Positions 25,636 to 36,574 of a stretch of DNA of 54,712 nt are shown piece by piece. The position numbers and the translations under genes are program-made. The notes under the pieces were generated by a model. The model searched no databases and was not told the DNA's origin. It saw nothing but the letters and a program-made list of their open reading frames with translations. Source of the DNA: Natronospirales bacterium (GTDB lineage: Bacteria > Pseudomonadota > Gammaproteobacteria > Natronospirales > REEB76); contig JAGXAL010000003.1 of assembly GCA_018971605.1 (NCBI GenBank), positions 1 to 54,712 of the forward strand, given 5' to 3'. Every line of letters begins with the position of its first letter. Position 1 is the first letter of the stretch.

Positions 25636-26765
25636 GTGGCCAGCAGCTTGCGATGCGAATGGATGCTCATGAGCATGCCGAAACCCGCCATCAGCGTCAC
25701 CAGCGAACTGCCGCCGTAACTCACGAGCGGCAAGGGCACGCCCACCACCGGCAGGATGCCGGAGACCATGCCGCTGTTGATGAACACGTAGGTGAACAGC
25801 GCCATGGTGATGGCGCCGGCCAGCAGCCGCGAGTAGGTATCCTGGGCGCGCAGCGCGATCAGCAGCGAGCGCGCGATGATGAAACCGTAGAGTGCCAGCA
25901 GTACGATGGCGCCGATGAAGCCGAATTGCTCGCCGAGTACCGCATAAATGAAATCCGTGGAGCTTTCCGGCAGAAAATCCAGTTGCGACTGGCTTCCGTG
26001 CAGCCAGCCCTTGCCGAACATGCCGCCCGAGCCGATGGCGATCTGCGACTGGATGATGTGATAACCCGCGCCCAGCGGATCGCGTTGCGGGTCGAGGAAG
26101 GTCAGGAGGCGCTCGCGCTGGTAGACGTGCATGAAGTGCCAGACGATGGGCGTGGCGATCGCCAGCGCCACTGCGATCAGCAGAATCACGCGCAAGCGCA
26201 GCCCGGCGAGAAACACCGCGAAGGCGCCGGCGCTCAGAATCAGCAGGGCCGTGCCCAGATCCGGCTCGATGGCCACCAGCAGCACCGGAATGAAGATCAT
26301 GGCGGCCAGCGGCAACAGTTGTTTCCAGTTGGGCGGCAAGGGCCGGTCGTGCAGGTACCAGGCGACCATCATGGGCACCGCAATCTTCATGATTTCCGAG
26401 GGCTGGAAACGCACCACGCCGAGGCTCAGCCAGCGCTGTGCGCCGCGGCCGATATGCCCGGAATGCAGGGTGAACAGCAGCAGCATGAGCCCCAGCGCGA
26501 ACAGCCACGGTGACCACTGGCGCAGAAACTGCGGTGAAATCTGCGCGACCGCCAGCAGCACCACGAAGGACAGCGCCACGCGTACGGCCTGACGGTACAC
26601 CATGCCGGTGTCCTGGTTGCTGGCGCCATAGAGGATGGCGAGCCCGGCGAGCGACAGCACGATCAGCGCCAGCAGCAGCTGGCCGTCGAGATGCAGGCGC
26701 TGCAACAGCTGTTCGCCGAGACTGGCGTCGCCGCGGGGCGGAGCGGAGGCGAAGACGTTGAGCAT
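25632..26765 (-). CDS. rodA: Peptidoglycan glycosyltransferase RodA
   Basis: SEDS-family polymerase of the elongasome, working with PBP2. The 377 residues have about ten hydrophobic segments. SEDS motifs present are RWLSLGVVRFQPSEIMKI (about 111-128), the periplasmic-loop Asp in IEPDLGTALL, GSGGMFGKGW, EQFGFIGA and PLPLVSYGGSS. ATG 26765 shares a base with the mrdA stop (TGATG) and the end overlaps mltB, so mrdA-rodA-mltB-rlpA appear to be one unit. Confidence 0.97.
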   Translation of the reverse strand: MLNVFASAPPRGDASLGEQLLQRLHLDGQLLLALIVLSLAGLAILYGASNQDTGMVYRQAVRVALSFVVLLAVAQISPQFLRQWSPWLFALGLMLLLFTLHSGHIGRGAQRWLSLGVVRFQPSEIMKIAVPMMVAWYLHDRPLPPNWKQLLPLAAMIFIPVLLVAIEPDLGTALLILSAGAFAVFLAGLRLRVILLIAVALAIATPIVWHFMHVYQRERLLTFLDPQRDPLGAGYHIIQSQIAIGSGGMFGKGWLHGSQSQLDFLPESSTDFIYAVLGEQFGFIGAIVLLALYGFIIARSLLIALRAQDTYSRLLAGAITMALFTYVFINSGMVSGILPVVGVPLPLVSYGGSSLVTLMAGFGMLMSIHSHRKLLAT

Positions 26766-28639
26766 CAGGGCTGCTTCGGTGCCGGGTTGATTTCGTGCAA
26801 AAGATACTCGTCCATGACGGCGCGCGCTATGGGCGCGGCCGTGCCGCCGCCGCCGCCGCCGTGGTCCACCTCCACTGCCACCGCGATCCTGGGATCGTTG
26901 ACCGGCGCGAACGCAATGAACAGTGCGTTGTCGCGCAGCGCCTTGGGAATGTCCGCCTCGGACTCCTCGCCGAACACGCCGAGGCGCTTGCGATACACCT
27001 GCGCGGTGCCGGTTTTGCCGGCAATGCTGTACTTGGCGCCGATGCCGATGTTGTGCGCCGTGCCTTCCCAGGTGGCCACCACGTTCTTCATGGCCTGCAC
27101 CACGATGTTCCAGGCGCTAGCGTAGGATTCCTGCACCGGCGGCAGCGCGTGCGCTTGGGTGTCGGTGATTTTGCCGGAGAGCGGGTCGCCGATAGCGTGC
27201 AGCAGTTGCGGCACGAAGCGCTCGCCGTGCATGGCTATCGCCGCCACGCCGTCGGCGAGCTGAAGCGGCGTCACCAAAAGATAGCCTTGGCCGATGCCGA
27301 CGATCACCAGGTCACCCAGATACCACGGCTGGTGCAGCGTCTGGCGTTTCCACAGCGGCGAGGGCACCACGCCGTCGCGTTCGCCCATGAGATCGATGCC
27401 GCTGGGCTCGCCGAAACCCAGCTGCGTGGTCAGGTAATCGTGAATGCGGTCAATGCCGAGCTTCAGGGCCACGGTATAAAAATACACGTCGCAGGACTGG
27501 GTGATGGCGTTGGGCAGGTCGATCTCGCCGTGGCCGCCGGCTTTCCAGTCGCGGTAGGGATGCGGATTGGGTGGCACGTACAGATAGCCCGGGCACATCA
27601 GGTTCTTGAACGGATCCACCACTTTGTAATTGAGCGCCGCCAGCGCCAGAAACGGCTTGATGGTGGAACCCGGCGGATACTGGCCGCGCAAGGCGCGATT
27701 GAACAGCGGCTGCAGCGGATCGGTATTGAGCTTGGAAAAATCCGCGGGGCTGATGCCGCCGATGAACAGGTTGGGATCGAACGACGGCGTGCTCACCAGC
27801 GCCAGCACCCCGCCATCGCGCGGGTCGATGGCGACCACCGCGCCGCTGTTGCTACCCAGCGCCTTCTCGGCGGCTTCCTGCAGGCGCACATCAATGCTGA
27901 GATACAGGTTTTTTCCCGGCACCGGCGGCGTGTAGGACACCACGCGCACCGTGCGTCCCTGAGCGTCGGCTTCCACCTGGCGCACGCCCGTCGATCCGTG
28001 CAGCAGGCTTTCATAGGCGCCCTCGATACCGATCTTGCCGACCTGCGAGGTGCTGGTGTACTGGTTGGGATCCAGGCGCGCGAGTTCATCCTGACTGATG
28101 ATCCCCGTATAACCGATCACGTGCGCGGTCACCGGGCCGAGCGGGTAATAGCGCGCCAGCGTGGCGCGGATGTCCACGCCCGGAAAATCCTGGCGGTCCA
28201 CGGCAAAGTGTGCCACCTCGGCGTCGGATAAATTGCTGCGTATCGGCAAGGGTTGGAAGGGTTTTTTGGTCTTGAGCAGGTCGTCGAATTGCTTCAGATC
28301 CTGCGGACGGATGTCGATGACCTTGGCGAGCGCCTTGAGCGTGGCGTCGAGGTCCGGCACCTGTTCGGGGATGATGTCGAGCTCGTAACTGGGACGGTTT
28401 TCCGCCAGCAACACGCCGTTGCGATCGTAGATCAGCCCGCGCGGCGGCATCACCGGCTCGTTGCGCAAGCGGTTGCCTTCGGCGAGCGTCACGTAGTGTT
28501 CGTGGCTTACGATCTGCAGGTAAAACAGCCGCGTGACCACCGCCAGCAGCAGTATCAGGCCGATACTGCCCACCACGATGACGCGCAATGTAAATTGATG
28601 GCGCTCCAGCCATTCATTGCGGATGCGGATGCGCGCCAC
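26765..28639 (-). CDS. mrdA: Penicillin-binding protein 2 (transpeptidase)
   Basis: Class B PBP that cross-links side-wall peptidoglycan in partnership with RodA. The 624 residues have one N-terminal membrane helix (about 18-42). The dimerisation domain begins with PPRGLIYDRNG (65-75). The active-site motifs are STIK at 325-328, SCD at 382-384 and KTG at 542-544. The start is GTG 28639, one base after the mreD stop. A Gly-rich stretch and TAAPIARAVMDEYLL close the protein. Confidence 0.97.
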   Translation of the reverse strand: MARIRIRNEWLERHQFTLRVIVVGSIGLILLLAVVTRLFYLQIVSHEHYVTLAEGNRLRNEPVMPPRGLIYDRNGVLLAENRPSYELDIIPEQVPDLDATLKALAKVIDIRPQDLKQFDDLLKTKKPFQPLPIRSNLSDAEVAHFAVDRQDFPGVDIRATLARYYPLGPVTAHVIGYTGIISQDELARLDPNQYTSTSQVGKIGIEGAYESLLHGSTGVRQVEADAQGRTVRVVSYTPPVPGKNLYLSIDVRLQEAAEKALGSNSGAVVAIDPRDGGVLALVSTPSFDPNLFIGGISPADFSKLNTDPLQPLFNRALRGQYPPGSTIKPFLALAALNYKVVDPFKNLMCPGYLYVPPNPHPYRDWKAGGHGEIDLPNAITQSCDVYFYTVALKLGIDRIHDYLTTQLGFGEPSGIDLMGERDGVVPSPLWKRQTLHQPWYLGDLVIVGIGQGYLLVTPLQLADGVAAIAMHGERFVPQLLHAIGDPLSGKITDTQAHALPPVQESYASAWNIVVQAMKNVVATWEGTAHNIGIGAKYSIAGKTGTAQVYRKRLGVFGEESEADIPKALRDNALFIAFAPVNDPRIAVAVEVDHGGGGGGTAAPIARAVMDEYLLHEINPAPKQP

Positions 28640-28640
28640 G

Positions 28641-29132
28641 TCAATTGACCTGGAAGCGCTGCTGCAACATGCCGAGGAGCTGCATGCTCCAAGGCCACAA
28701 CAGGCTGGTGATGAGCACCGGCATCCAGCGCAGCAACGCGCCCTGGGTATAGCCGAGCATGCCGTCGACCCAGTACAGCACGAAGCTGTAGAGCAAGCTC
28801 AGCAGGAATACCACCAGCATCTGCTGCCACCACGGGAACACGCGGATCTGCAGGTGCAGCTTGAGCGTCACCCAGGCGATCAGCAGCAGCGCCAGCGCGT
28901 GCTCGCCCAAGAGCGAACCGGTGAGCGCGTCGAGGAGAATGCCGACGCCAAAGGTCACCAGCAAGCCCACGCGGTGCGGTAGAAACAGACACCAGTAGAT
29001 GGTGGCCAGCAACAGCCACGCCGGGCGGAAGGCTTCGGCCCAGTCCGGCAGCGGCCAGATGCTGAGCAGCAGCGCCACCAGATAAGTGACCACGATGACC
29101 CAGTTGGCGCGGCGGCGGAGCACGAAGTTCAT
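28641..29132 (-). CDS. mreD: Rod shape-determining protein MreD
   Basis: A small polytopic inner-membrane component of the elongasome. The 163 residues contain about five hydrophobic helices. The family pattern RPAWLLLATIYWCLFLPHR (36-54) and GILLDALTGSLLGEHAL is clear. ATG 29132 overlaps the mreC stop by four bases and the stop is one base from mrdA, so mreC-mreD-mrdA are tightly coupled. Confidence 0.94.
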   Translation of the reverse strand: MNFVLRRRANWVIVVTYLVALLLSIWPLPDWAEAFRPAWLLLATIYWCLFLPHRVGLLVTFGVGILLDALTGSLLGEHALALLLIAWVTLKLHLQIRVFPWWQQMLVVFLLSLLYSFVLYWVDGMLGYTQGALLRWMPVLITSLLWPWSMQLLGMLQQRFQVN

Positions 29133-30052
29133 CGCGGCTTGCCCTTGGGCGGCTTCTTCACGCTGTGGGTCTGCGGCGGCGACGGGAGCGGCGGCGCCAC
29201 GGCAGGAAAAAACAGCAACACCGCGTGGCCGCGGTTGAGTTCGGCCACCGGCCGCGCGCTCACCCGCGCAAACGGATCAGCGGGATTGCGTTGCACCTGG
29301 GTAATCACCGCCACCGGATAACCGGCGGGGTAGCGCCCGGCCAGGCCCGAGGTGACCAGCAGATCGCCCACCCGCACGTCGGCATTGTTGGCGAGATACG
29401 GCAGCGACAACAGGCCGGGGTCCGCGGTGCCGATGGCCAGCGTGCGCAAGCCGGTGCGGTTGATCTGCACCGGCACCGCCTGAGTCGGATCGGTGATCAA
29501 CGCGGCTTCCGAGGACAAGGGGTCCGCGCGGATGATCTGGCCGATGATGCCGTGCGCATCGAGCAGCGTCTGGCCGTCGAACACCCCGGCGCGCGTGCCC
29601 TTGTCGATGGTGATCACGTGACGGAAAGGATCCATGTCCACCGCCAGCAGCGTCGCCGCCATCACCTGCCCGTCCAGCCGCTGGCCGGCCTGCAGCAAAT
29701 CGCGCAGGCTGGCGTTTTCCTGTTCGAGCGCCTGGAATTGCTGCAACTGCGCGGAGTCAGTGAGTAACTGCTTTTGCAGGGAGGCATTTTCGCGCACCAG
29801 CGCGCTGTGGGTCGCGAGTTTCTGCTCGGCCCAGCCGGCCAAGGCATAAGGTGCGTTGACTGCGGCCTGGATGGGGTAGACCACGGTGGACAAGGCCGCG
29901 TGCACTTTTTCCAGGTGACCGCGCTGATGATCGTAGAACATCAGCACGATGCAGGCGGCGATCAGCAGCAGCGTGCGCAAGGCGCCCGCGGGATTGCGCG
30001 TGAACAAGCGCGGTGAGCGCTGCAAGGGATGGAAGGTGAACATGCGCGTCAT
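29129..30052 (-). CDS. mreC: Rod shape-determining protein MreC
   Basis: Periplasmic elongasome scaffold that activates PBP2-RodA. At 307 residues from ATG 30052, there is one membrane helix (LRTLLLIAACIVLMFYD), then a coiled coil (about 75-115: ALVRENASLQKQLL...LEQENASLRDLL), then the beta-domain with DKGTRAGVFDGQTLLDAHGIIGQ and VGDLLVTSGLAGRYPAGYPV. The last 30 residues are Pro/Lys-rich. The start is uncertain: ATG 30043 and TTG 30091 are alternatives, and none has a strong ribosome site. mreB ends 163 bases upstream. Confidence 0.92.
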   Translation of the reverse strand: MTRMFTFHPLQRSPRLFTRNPAGALRTLLLIAACIVLMFYDHQRGHLEKVHAALSTVVYPIQAAVNAPYALAGWAEQKLATHSALVRENASLQKQLLTDSAQLQQFQALEQENASLRDLLQAGQRLDGQVMAATLLAVDMDPFRHVITIDKGTRAGVFDGQTLLDAHGIIGQIIRADPLSSEAALITDPTQAVPVQINRTGLRTLAIGTADPGLLSLPYLANNADVRVGDLLVTSGLAGRYPAGYPVAVITQVQRNPADPFARVSARPVAELNRGHAVLLFFPAVAPPLPSPPQTHSVKKPPKGKPR

Positions 30053-30215
30053 TGTGCGCCGCGGCTGGCGCGCCGGCGTACGTGCAGGCAAAACAGTGCA
30101 AGTGGCAAACCGCTCTCCGGGCGCCGCGCGTGCGCCGTTTCAAGGCTGCTGATTTTCCGGGGAGCGGGCCGCGGCTGCAACCGCCGCCGATGGATGCCGG
30201 AAGCGGCGGGCGCCG

Positions 30216-31342
<1,127 letters not shown>

Positions 31343-31409
31343 GCCGGTTCATGGCATAATTTGCGGGAAATCACCGGATTTTCCCCGAGTGGCTCACCGG
31401 AGCATGAGC

Positions 31410-31697
31410 ATGTCGCTGACCCCGGACGAGGTTAAGACCATCGCACGCCTGGCGCGCCTCGCCATCGGCGAGCAGGACATCCAGCAGTACGCCCGCAACC
31501 TGTCGCGCATCCTGGAATTCGTGGCGCAGCTCGACCAGGCCGACACCCGCGACGTCGTCCCCATGGCGCATCCGCTGGACATGGCGCAGCGGCTGCGCAG
31601 CGATGTGGTCAGCGAGACCGACCAACGCGACTTGTTCCAGCAGAACGCCCCGCAAGTGCAGGCCGGCCTGTATATCGTGCCCAAGGTCATCGAATAA
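31410..31697 (+). CDS. gatC: Asp/Glu-tRNA amidotransferase subunit C
   Basis: The small subunit that stabilises GatA in the amidotransferase converting misacylated Glu-tRNA(Gln) and/or Asp-tRNA(Asn). It has 95 residues from ATG 31410, which is preceded by GGAG at seven bases; the ATG at 31404 is too close to it. Typical phrases are MSLTPDEVKTIARLARLAI at the start and PMAHPLDMAQRLRSDVV in the middle, ending FQQNAPQVQAGLYIVPKVIE. First gene of gatCAB, divergent from mreB. Confidence 0.95.
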   Translation: MSLTPDEVKTIARLARLAIGEQDIQQYARNLSRILEFVAQLDQADTRDVVPMAHPLDMAQRLRSDVVSETDQRDLFQQNAPQVQAGLYIVPKVIE

Positions 31698-31706
31698 CCG
31701 GTATGG

Positions 31707-31734
31707 AATCGCGGCGGAGACCGCCGCTCCCACA
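31707..31734 (+). repeat. REP-like hairpin, family C, copy 1
   Basis: GCGGCGG (31711-31717) and CCGCCGC (31721-31727) form a 7-base stem with loop AGA, followed by TCCCACA. It begins ten bases after the gatC stop, between gatC and gatA. Related elements follow the cbs and prs stops. Confidence 0.7.
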
Positions 31735-31774
31735 ATTTATATAGTGCAATTTTTCAAGCAGTCTAATTCGCAAA

Positions 31775-33229
31775 ATGCTCACCCAGACACTTGCCGAACT
31801 GTCGCGTGATCTCAAGGCGCGGAAAGTCTCCAGCGCCGAAGTGACGAGCGCTTATCTGGCGCGCATCCAGCGTTTCAATCCGCAAATCAACGCCTTCATC
31901 ACCGTGCTGCAGGAGCAGGCGCTGGCCGAAGCCCGTGCCGCCGATGCCCGCATTGCTAAGGGCGACGCGCACTTGCTCACGGGCGTGCCGATCGCGCACA
32001 AGGACATCTTTTGCACCGCCGGCGTCAAAACCAGCTGCGGATCGAAGATGCTCGACAATTTCGTCGCGCCTTACGATGCACATATCGTGACACGCCTGAA
32101 GCAGGCGGGCAGCGTGCTGCTCGGCAAAACCAACATGGACGAGTTTGCCATGGGCTCCTCCAACGAAACCAGTTTCTACGGCCCGGTGAAAAATCCTTGG
32201 GATTCGACGCGCGTGCCCGGCGGTTCCTCCGGCGGTTCGGCGGCGGTGGTGGCGGCACGTCTCGCTTGCGCGGCCACCGGCACCGACACCGGCGGTTCCA
32301 TCCGCCAGCCGGCGGCACTCGTGGGTTTGACCGGCGTCAAACCCACCTACGGGCGGGTGTCGCGCTACGGCATGATTGCGTTTGCGTCCAGCTTGGATCA
32401 GGCCGGCGTGATTGCCTACACCGCGGAAGATGCCGCGCTGCTGCTCTCGGTGATCGCCGGTTTCGATCCGCGCGACTCCACCAGCGTGGACCGCCCGGTG
32501 CCGGATTACGCCGCGACGCTCGAGCAACCCATCCGCGGCCTGCGCATCGGCGTGCCCAGGGAGTTTTTCGATCCGGGCCTGGACCGGCGGGTCGCCGAGG
32601 CCGTGCAGACGGCACTCTCTATATATAAGAAGCTCGGCGCCCGGGTGCAGGACATCAGCCTGCCGAATTTCGGCCTGTCGGTGCCGACCTATTACGTGGT
32701 GGCGCCCGCCGAGGCCTCCTCCAACCTGTCGCGTTTCGACGGCGTGCGCTTCGGCCATCGCTGCGGAAATCCCGTGGACTTGATGGACCTCTACACCCGC
32801 AGCCGCGGCGAAGGTTTCGGTGCGGAAGTCAAACGCCGCATCATGACCGGCACTTATGTGCTGTCCGCCGGTTACTACGATGCCTATTATCTGAAGGCGC
32901 AGAAAACCCGCGCGCTGATCCGCCGGGATTTTCTCGAAGCCTTCACGCACGTGGACGTCATCATGGGGCCGACCACGCCCACGCCGGCCTTCAGGCTCGG
33001 CGAGAAGACCGACGATCCGGTGACCATGTACCTGAACGATATCTACGCCAACGGCGTGAATCTCGCCGGATTGCCGGGCCTGTCCATTCCCATGGGTTTC
33101 GTGGACGGCCTGCCGGTCGGCCTGCAGATCATCGGCAATTATTTCGACGAAGCCCGCATGCTCGGCGTGGCGCATCAATATCAGCGCGAAACCGACTGGC
33201 ACCGTCAAGTCCCCAAGGGCTTCGAGTAG
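31775..33229 (+). CDS. gatA: Asp/Glu-tRNA amidotransferase subunit A
   Basis: Glutaminase subunit of GatCAB with the amidase signature fold. In the 484 residues, the Ser-cisSer-Lys triad is complete: Lys76 (IAHKDIF), Ser151 (GGSSGGSAA) and Ser175 ([12 protein letters not shown]), each three positions before the S. aureus numbering. The C-terminal region has [12 protein letters not shown], as expected. It lies 77 bases after gatC with a family C repeat in the gap and five bases before gatB. Whether the complex serves Gln, Asn or both depends on synthetases not in this window. Confidence 0.97.
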   Translation: MLTQTLAELSRDLKARKVSSAEVTSAYLARIQRFNPQINAFITVLQEQALAEARAADARIAKGDAHLLTGVPIAHKDIFCTAGVKTSCGSKMLDNFVAPYDAHIVTRLKQAGSVLLGKTNMDEFAMGSSNETSFYGPVKNPWDSTRVPGGSSGGSAAVVAARLACAATGTDTGGSIRQPAALVGLTGVKPTYGRVSRYGMIAFASSLDQAGVIAYTAEDAALLLSVIAGFDPRDSTSVDRPVPDYAATLEQPIRGLRIGVPREFFDPGLDRRVAEAVQTALSIYKKLGARVQDISLPNFGLSVPTYYVVAPAEASSNLSRFDGVRFGHRCGNPVDLMDLYTRSRGEGFGAEVKRRIMTGTYVLSAGYYDAYYLKAQKTRALIRRDFLEAFTHVDVIMGPTTPTPAFRLGEKTDDPVTMYLNDIYANGVNLAGLPGLSIPMGFVDGLPVGLQIIGNYFDEARMLGVAHQYQRETDWHRQVPKGFE

Positions 33230-33234
33230 CCGCC

Positions 33235-34671
33235 ATGGAATGGGAAACCGTCATCGGACTTGAAATCCATACGCAGCTTTTGACGAAGAGCAAGATCTTC
33301 TCGGGCGCGTCCACGGCGTTCGGCGCGCCGCCCAATACCCAGGCCTGCCTGGTGGATCTGGGTTATCCGGGTGTGCTGCCGGTGCTCAATCACGAGGCGG
33401 TGCGCATGGCGGTGAAGTTCGGCGTAGCCATCGGCGCGCAGGTGGCGGAGCGCTCGGTATTCGCGCGCAAGAATTATTTCTACCCGGACCTGCCCAAGGG
33501 CTACCAGATCAGCCAGTACGAGCTGCCGGTGGTCAGCAAAGGCAGCGTGGAAATCGAACTCGAGGATGGCACCAGCAAGCGCATCGGGATTACCCGCGCG
33601 CATCTGGAAGAGGACGCCGGCAAGTCGCTGCACGAGGGCTTCGAGGGGGTCTCGGGCATAGACCTGAACCGCGCGGGCACACCGCTCCTGGAGATCGTTT
33701 CGGAACCCGACATGCGCTCGGCCAGGGAAGCCGTGGCCTACATGAAGAAAATCCATTCGCTGGTGCGTTACCTCGACATTTGCGACGGCAACATGCAGGA
33801 AGGTTCGTTCCGTTGCGACGCCAACGTATCGGTTCGCCGCAAGGGTGAAGCCAAGTACGGCACGCGTGCGGAACTCAAGAACATCAATTCCTTCCATTTC
33901 GTCGAGAAGGCCATCGAGTACGAGATTGCGCGGCAGATCGAGCTGCTCGAAGGCGGCGGCAAAGTGGTGCAGGAGACCCGCCTGTATGACTCGAAAAAGA
34001 ATGAAACCCGCTCCATGCGCAGCAAGGAAGAAGCCAACGACTACCGCTATTTCCCCGATCCCGACCTGCTGCCGCTGGTCATCGAGCCGGCGTTCATCGA
34101 AGCGGTGCGCAAGACGCTGCCGGAACTGCCGGACGCCAAGAAACAGCGGTTTGCCGAGCACTACTGCCTGTCGAGCTACGACGCGAGTCTGCTTACGGCA
34201 AGCCGCGCTCTGGCGGATTACTACGAAGCCGTGGTCAAGGCCGTGGGCGGCGAGCCGAAGCTTTGCGCCAACTGGGTGATGGGCGAACTGGCTGCCGCGC
34301 TCAACCGCGACAACAAGGAAATCACCGAAAGTCCGGTGAGCGCCGCGGTGCTTGCCGGGCTCATCAAGCGCGTGTTGGACAATACCGTGTCCGGCAAACT
34401 CGCCAAGGACGTGTTCGAAGCCATGTGGGCAGGCGAGGGCGATGCCGACGCGGTCATCGGCAAGCGCGGCCTTAAGCAAATCACCGACAGCTCCGCCATC
34501 GAGAAAATCATTGACGAGGTCATGGCCGTGAATCCCGAACAGCTGACCGGCTACCGCGGCGGCAAAGACAAGCTGTTCGCATTCTTCGTGGGGCAGGTGA
34601 TGAAGGCCAGCAAGGGCAAGGCCAACCCGCAGCAAGTCAATGAGCTGCTGAAACGCAAGCTCGCGGGCTGA
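33235..34671 (+). CDS. gatB: Asp/Glu-tRNA amidotransferase subunit B
   Basis: Kinase/transamidase subunit that activates the misacylated tRNA and receives ammonia from GatA. The 478 residues begin [21 protein letters not shown], with [16 protein letters not shown] and the [12 protein letters not shown] region of the cradle domain. The YqeY-like helical tail domain spans about 330-475, ending [13 protein letters not shown]. Full-length, five bases after gatA. Confidence 0.97.
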   Translation: MEWETVIGLEIHTQLLTKSKIFSGASTAFGAPPNTQACLVDLGYPGVLPVLNHEAVRMAVKFGVAIGAQVAERSVFARKNYFYPDLPKGYQISQYELPVVSKGSVEIELEDGTSKRIGITRAHLEEDAGKSLHEGFEGVSGIDLNRAGTPLLEIVSEPDMRSAREAVAYMKKIHSLVRYLDICDGNMQEGSFRCDANVSVRRKGEAKYGTRAELKNINSFHFVEKAIEYEIARQIELLEGGGKVVQETRLYDSKKNETRSMRSKEEANDYRYFPDPDLLPLVIEPAFIEAVRKTLPELPDAKKQRFAEHYCLSSYDASLLTASRALADYYEAVVKAVGGEPKLCANWVMGELAAALNRDNKEITESPVSAAVLAGLIKRVLDNTVSGKLAKDVFEAMWAGEGDADAVIGKRGLKQITDSSAIEKIIDEVMAVNPEQLTGYRGGKDKLFAFFVGQVMKASKGKANPQQVNELLKRKLAG

Positions 34672-34729
34672 GCCGCCTCAGGTATTGAAACAGCCTGGTC
34701 CCGGCCCCATAAATCGGCGCATGCCAGTC

Positions 34730-35632
34730 ATGTCCCTTCAGTCAGAATCAAACTTCGCGGTGGAGCGCGACAGCCTGCGGCGTTTCATCTTCGAGCAGCT
34801 GCCGGTACAAGGCCGGCACGTGCACCTGGATGCGAGCTGGCGTGCGGTCCTGGAACACCAGGACTATCCCGCGGCGGTGCGCAATCTTTTGGGCGAGGCC
34901 TGTACCGCCAGCGCCTTGCTTGCGGCCACACTCAAGTTCGACGGCATGCTGACGCTGCAGATCCGCGGCGGAGCTTCGGTGCCGCTCCTGGTCGTGCAAT
35001 GCACCAGCGGCTTCAATCTGCGCGGATTGGCGCATTGGCGCGGTGACGCGGACCAAGCCGCGGGGCTCAAGTCACTGGTCGGTGACGGTCAGCTCGCCAT
35101 CACCATCGAGCAGAACCAGAAGGTCGAACGTTACCAGGGCATCGTGCCCTTGGAGGGCGCGACCCTGTCCGCATGTCTGGAAAGCTATTTCCAGCGTTCC
35201 GAACAATTGCCGACGCGCCTATGGCTGAACGCCGATCGCGACTCTGCGGCGGGGTTTTTGCTGCAGGCCATGCCGGATCATGAAAATAATGCCGATGCCT
35301 GGCAACATGTGACGGTGCTGGCGGATACACTCAAGCCCGCGGAACTCGGCGGTTTGCCGGCGCAAGCGCTGCTGCACCGCCTGTACCACGAAGACGATGT
35401 GCGCCTGTTCGGCGCCGCACCGGTGGCGTTCCGTTGCCAGTGCTCGCGCGCGCGCATCGAAGCCACCTTGCGCGGCTTGGGCGCAGCCGAAGTTCGCGGC
35501 ATCGTGAGCGAACTCGGCAAGGTGCACGTGGATTGCGAATTCTGCGGGCGGGGTTATGACTTCGACAAGGTGGACGTGGAAGGCCTGTTTGCGTCTGCGC
35601 CCATGGCCACGACACCCGCGCAGCTGCACTGA
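34730..35632 (+). CDS. hslO: Redox-regulated chaperone Hsp33
   Basis: Holdase chaperone activated by oxidation of a zinc-cysteine centre. At 300 residues from ATG 34730, the N-terminal domain carries SALLAATLKFDGMLTLQI and the central linker is helical. The four zinc cysteines are present as CQC (FRCQCSR) and CEFC near the C-terminus, the CxC...CxxC pattern. ATG 34721 or a TTG at 34685 are possible longer starts, but none has a better ribosome site. It follows gatB by 58 bases and converges with the next gene. Confidence 0.93.
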   Translation: MSLQSESNFAVERDSLRRFIFEQLPVQGRHVHLDASWRAVLEHQDYPAAVRNLLGEACTASALLAATLKFDGMLTLQIRGGASVPLLVVQCTSGFNLRGLAHWRGDADQAAGLKSLVGDGQLAITIEQNQKVERYQGIVPLEGATLSACLESYFQRSEQLPTRLWLNADRDSAAGFLLQAMPDHENNADAWQHVTVLADTLKPAELGGLPAQALLHRLYHEDDVRLFGAAPVAFRCQCSRARIEATLRGLGAAEVRGIVSELGKVHVDCEFCGRGYDFDKVDVEGLFASAPMATTPAQLH

Positions 35633-35706
35633 TACGCATAGCGCGGCGATGCCGCAGGCTGCGGCAGATTCCGGTTCACCCGGGCCTGCGTCAGCCGCGC
35701 TGCTTG

Positions 35707-36099
35707 CTATGCAAGGTCGGGCTGCGCCGATTCAGTGATCGCGACTTCGAGCGGTGTCGCGTGACCGTCGGCCAGCCGCCAACCGCGCAACTGCAGCACA
35801 CCCTTGGTATCGAGCGCGATATCCAGAAACAGTCCGGTGCAATCCGCGAGCGCTGCCGTTTGTGCGGCGGCCAGCGGCGGCAGGGGCATATTGGAACTGC
35901 GGTAGAACGCCAGGGGCGCCTGTGTACGGGCGCGCAGCGCGACTTTGTTCAAATCGGCATCGGTTGGGATCGGCACACATCGGTAGCGATCTTGACGGTC
36001 GCGGATCACGAAGCCTTGCGCCAGCCCGGCGGTCCGCTGCGCCTGACGCAGCAGTTGATTCACCAGCGTGCGCGGCAGCCGCAGCGTGTCATCTGCCAC
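35707..36099 (-). CDS. Degenerate JAMM/MPN-fold-like protein (probable pseudoenzyme)
   Basis: A 130-residue protein from GTG 36099 (an earlier TTG at 36135 is possible). The opening LRLPRTLVNQLLRQAQ resembles the first strand and helix of JAMM (JAB1/MPN) deubiquitinase-like proteases. FYRSSNMPLPP (65-75) and the strand GLFLDIALDTKGVLQLRGWRL (89-109) resemble the HSHP..PS motif and following strands. If that alignment holds, both zinc histidines are replaced (Arg67, Ser69), and the PSxxD and upstream Glu motifs are also lost. Assignment rests on weak, by-eye similarity plus context: bacterial JAMM genes often lie beside ThiF/MoeB-type genes, as here. It overlaps the thioesterase gene by 11 bases. 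Function unknown. Confidence 0.5.
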   Translation of the reverse strand: MADDTLRLPRTLVNQLLRQAQRTAGLAQGFVIRDRQDRYRCVPIPTDADLNKVALRARTQAPLAFYRSSNMPLPPLAAAQTAALADCTGLFLDIALDTKGVLQLRGWRLADGHATPLEVAITESAQPDLA

Positions 36100-36574
36100 G
36101 AGCCGAGTTCCCGTAGGCGACAAACTGACCTGCAAATTTCGCGCACACGGCGTGTGATTGCGTTATCTCGGCCTGCAATTTGAGGCGCGCCTTGTTGCGG
36201 CGCTGCAGGGTGTCCAAAAAAGTCTGGCGTGCAGTCGCCTCCGGCATTGCACAACGGGCGATCAATATATCCGTGACCGGACGCAGGAATTGCATGCGCG
36301 ATTCAGCCACTACGATGTGCGCGGCCGGCCCGGGTTCCAGCAGCAGCCATACCAGTCCCCAGCAGGCAAGCATGGCGAGACTGTCGAGGCTGCCGCCGAA
36401 GGCGGTGCCCTCGTGGTTGAGGTTAGCGGCCAGCGGCGCACTCAGCGTCAGGCCGGCCGCATTGCAGGTATCCACTCGCGCATGCATGTGCTGCACCAAT
36501 GGTATGTGTGCGTGCAGATAAACTTCGAGCCGCTGGCCGGCGGCCGCATCTAGCGTGAGCGGCATACCGGACAT
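36089..36574 (-). CDS. YiiD C-terminal-type thioesterase (hot-dog fold)
   Basis: A 161-residue single-domain protein like the C-terminal domain of E. coli YiiD/FabY. Features are the LEVYLHAHIPLVQHMHARV start (16-34), then ANLNHEGTAFGGSLDSLA (about 50-67), where the HEGTAFGGS loop is the hot-dog active-site region, and ESRMQFLRPVTD later. It probably acts on an acyl-CoA or acyl-ACP; the substrate is unknown. It has a good AAGGATCC ribosome site and overlaps moeB by 25 bases and the JAMM-like gene by 11, so the three are translationally coupled. Confidence 0.82.
   Translation of the reverse strand: MSGMPLTLDAAAGQRLEVYLHAHIPLVQHMHARVDTCNAAGLTLSAPLAANLNHEGTAFGGSLDSLAMLACWGLVWLLLEPGPAAHIVVAESRMQFLRPVTDILIARCAMPEATARQTFLDTLQRRNKARLKLQAEITQSHAVCAKFAGQFVAYGNSARGR

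Noticed and set aside
25636-26517. N-terminal extension of mltB
   Set aside because: Out-of-frame reading of rodA; the lipoprotein signal starts at GTG 25635.
26795-28231. Plus-strand open frame of 478 codons
   Set aside because: Antisense to mrdA, which has all three PBP motifs.
31763-34635. Two long minus-strand open frames opposite gatA and gatB
   Set aside because: His/Arg-rich shadow translations without recognisable domains; the plus-strand genes are unambiguous.
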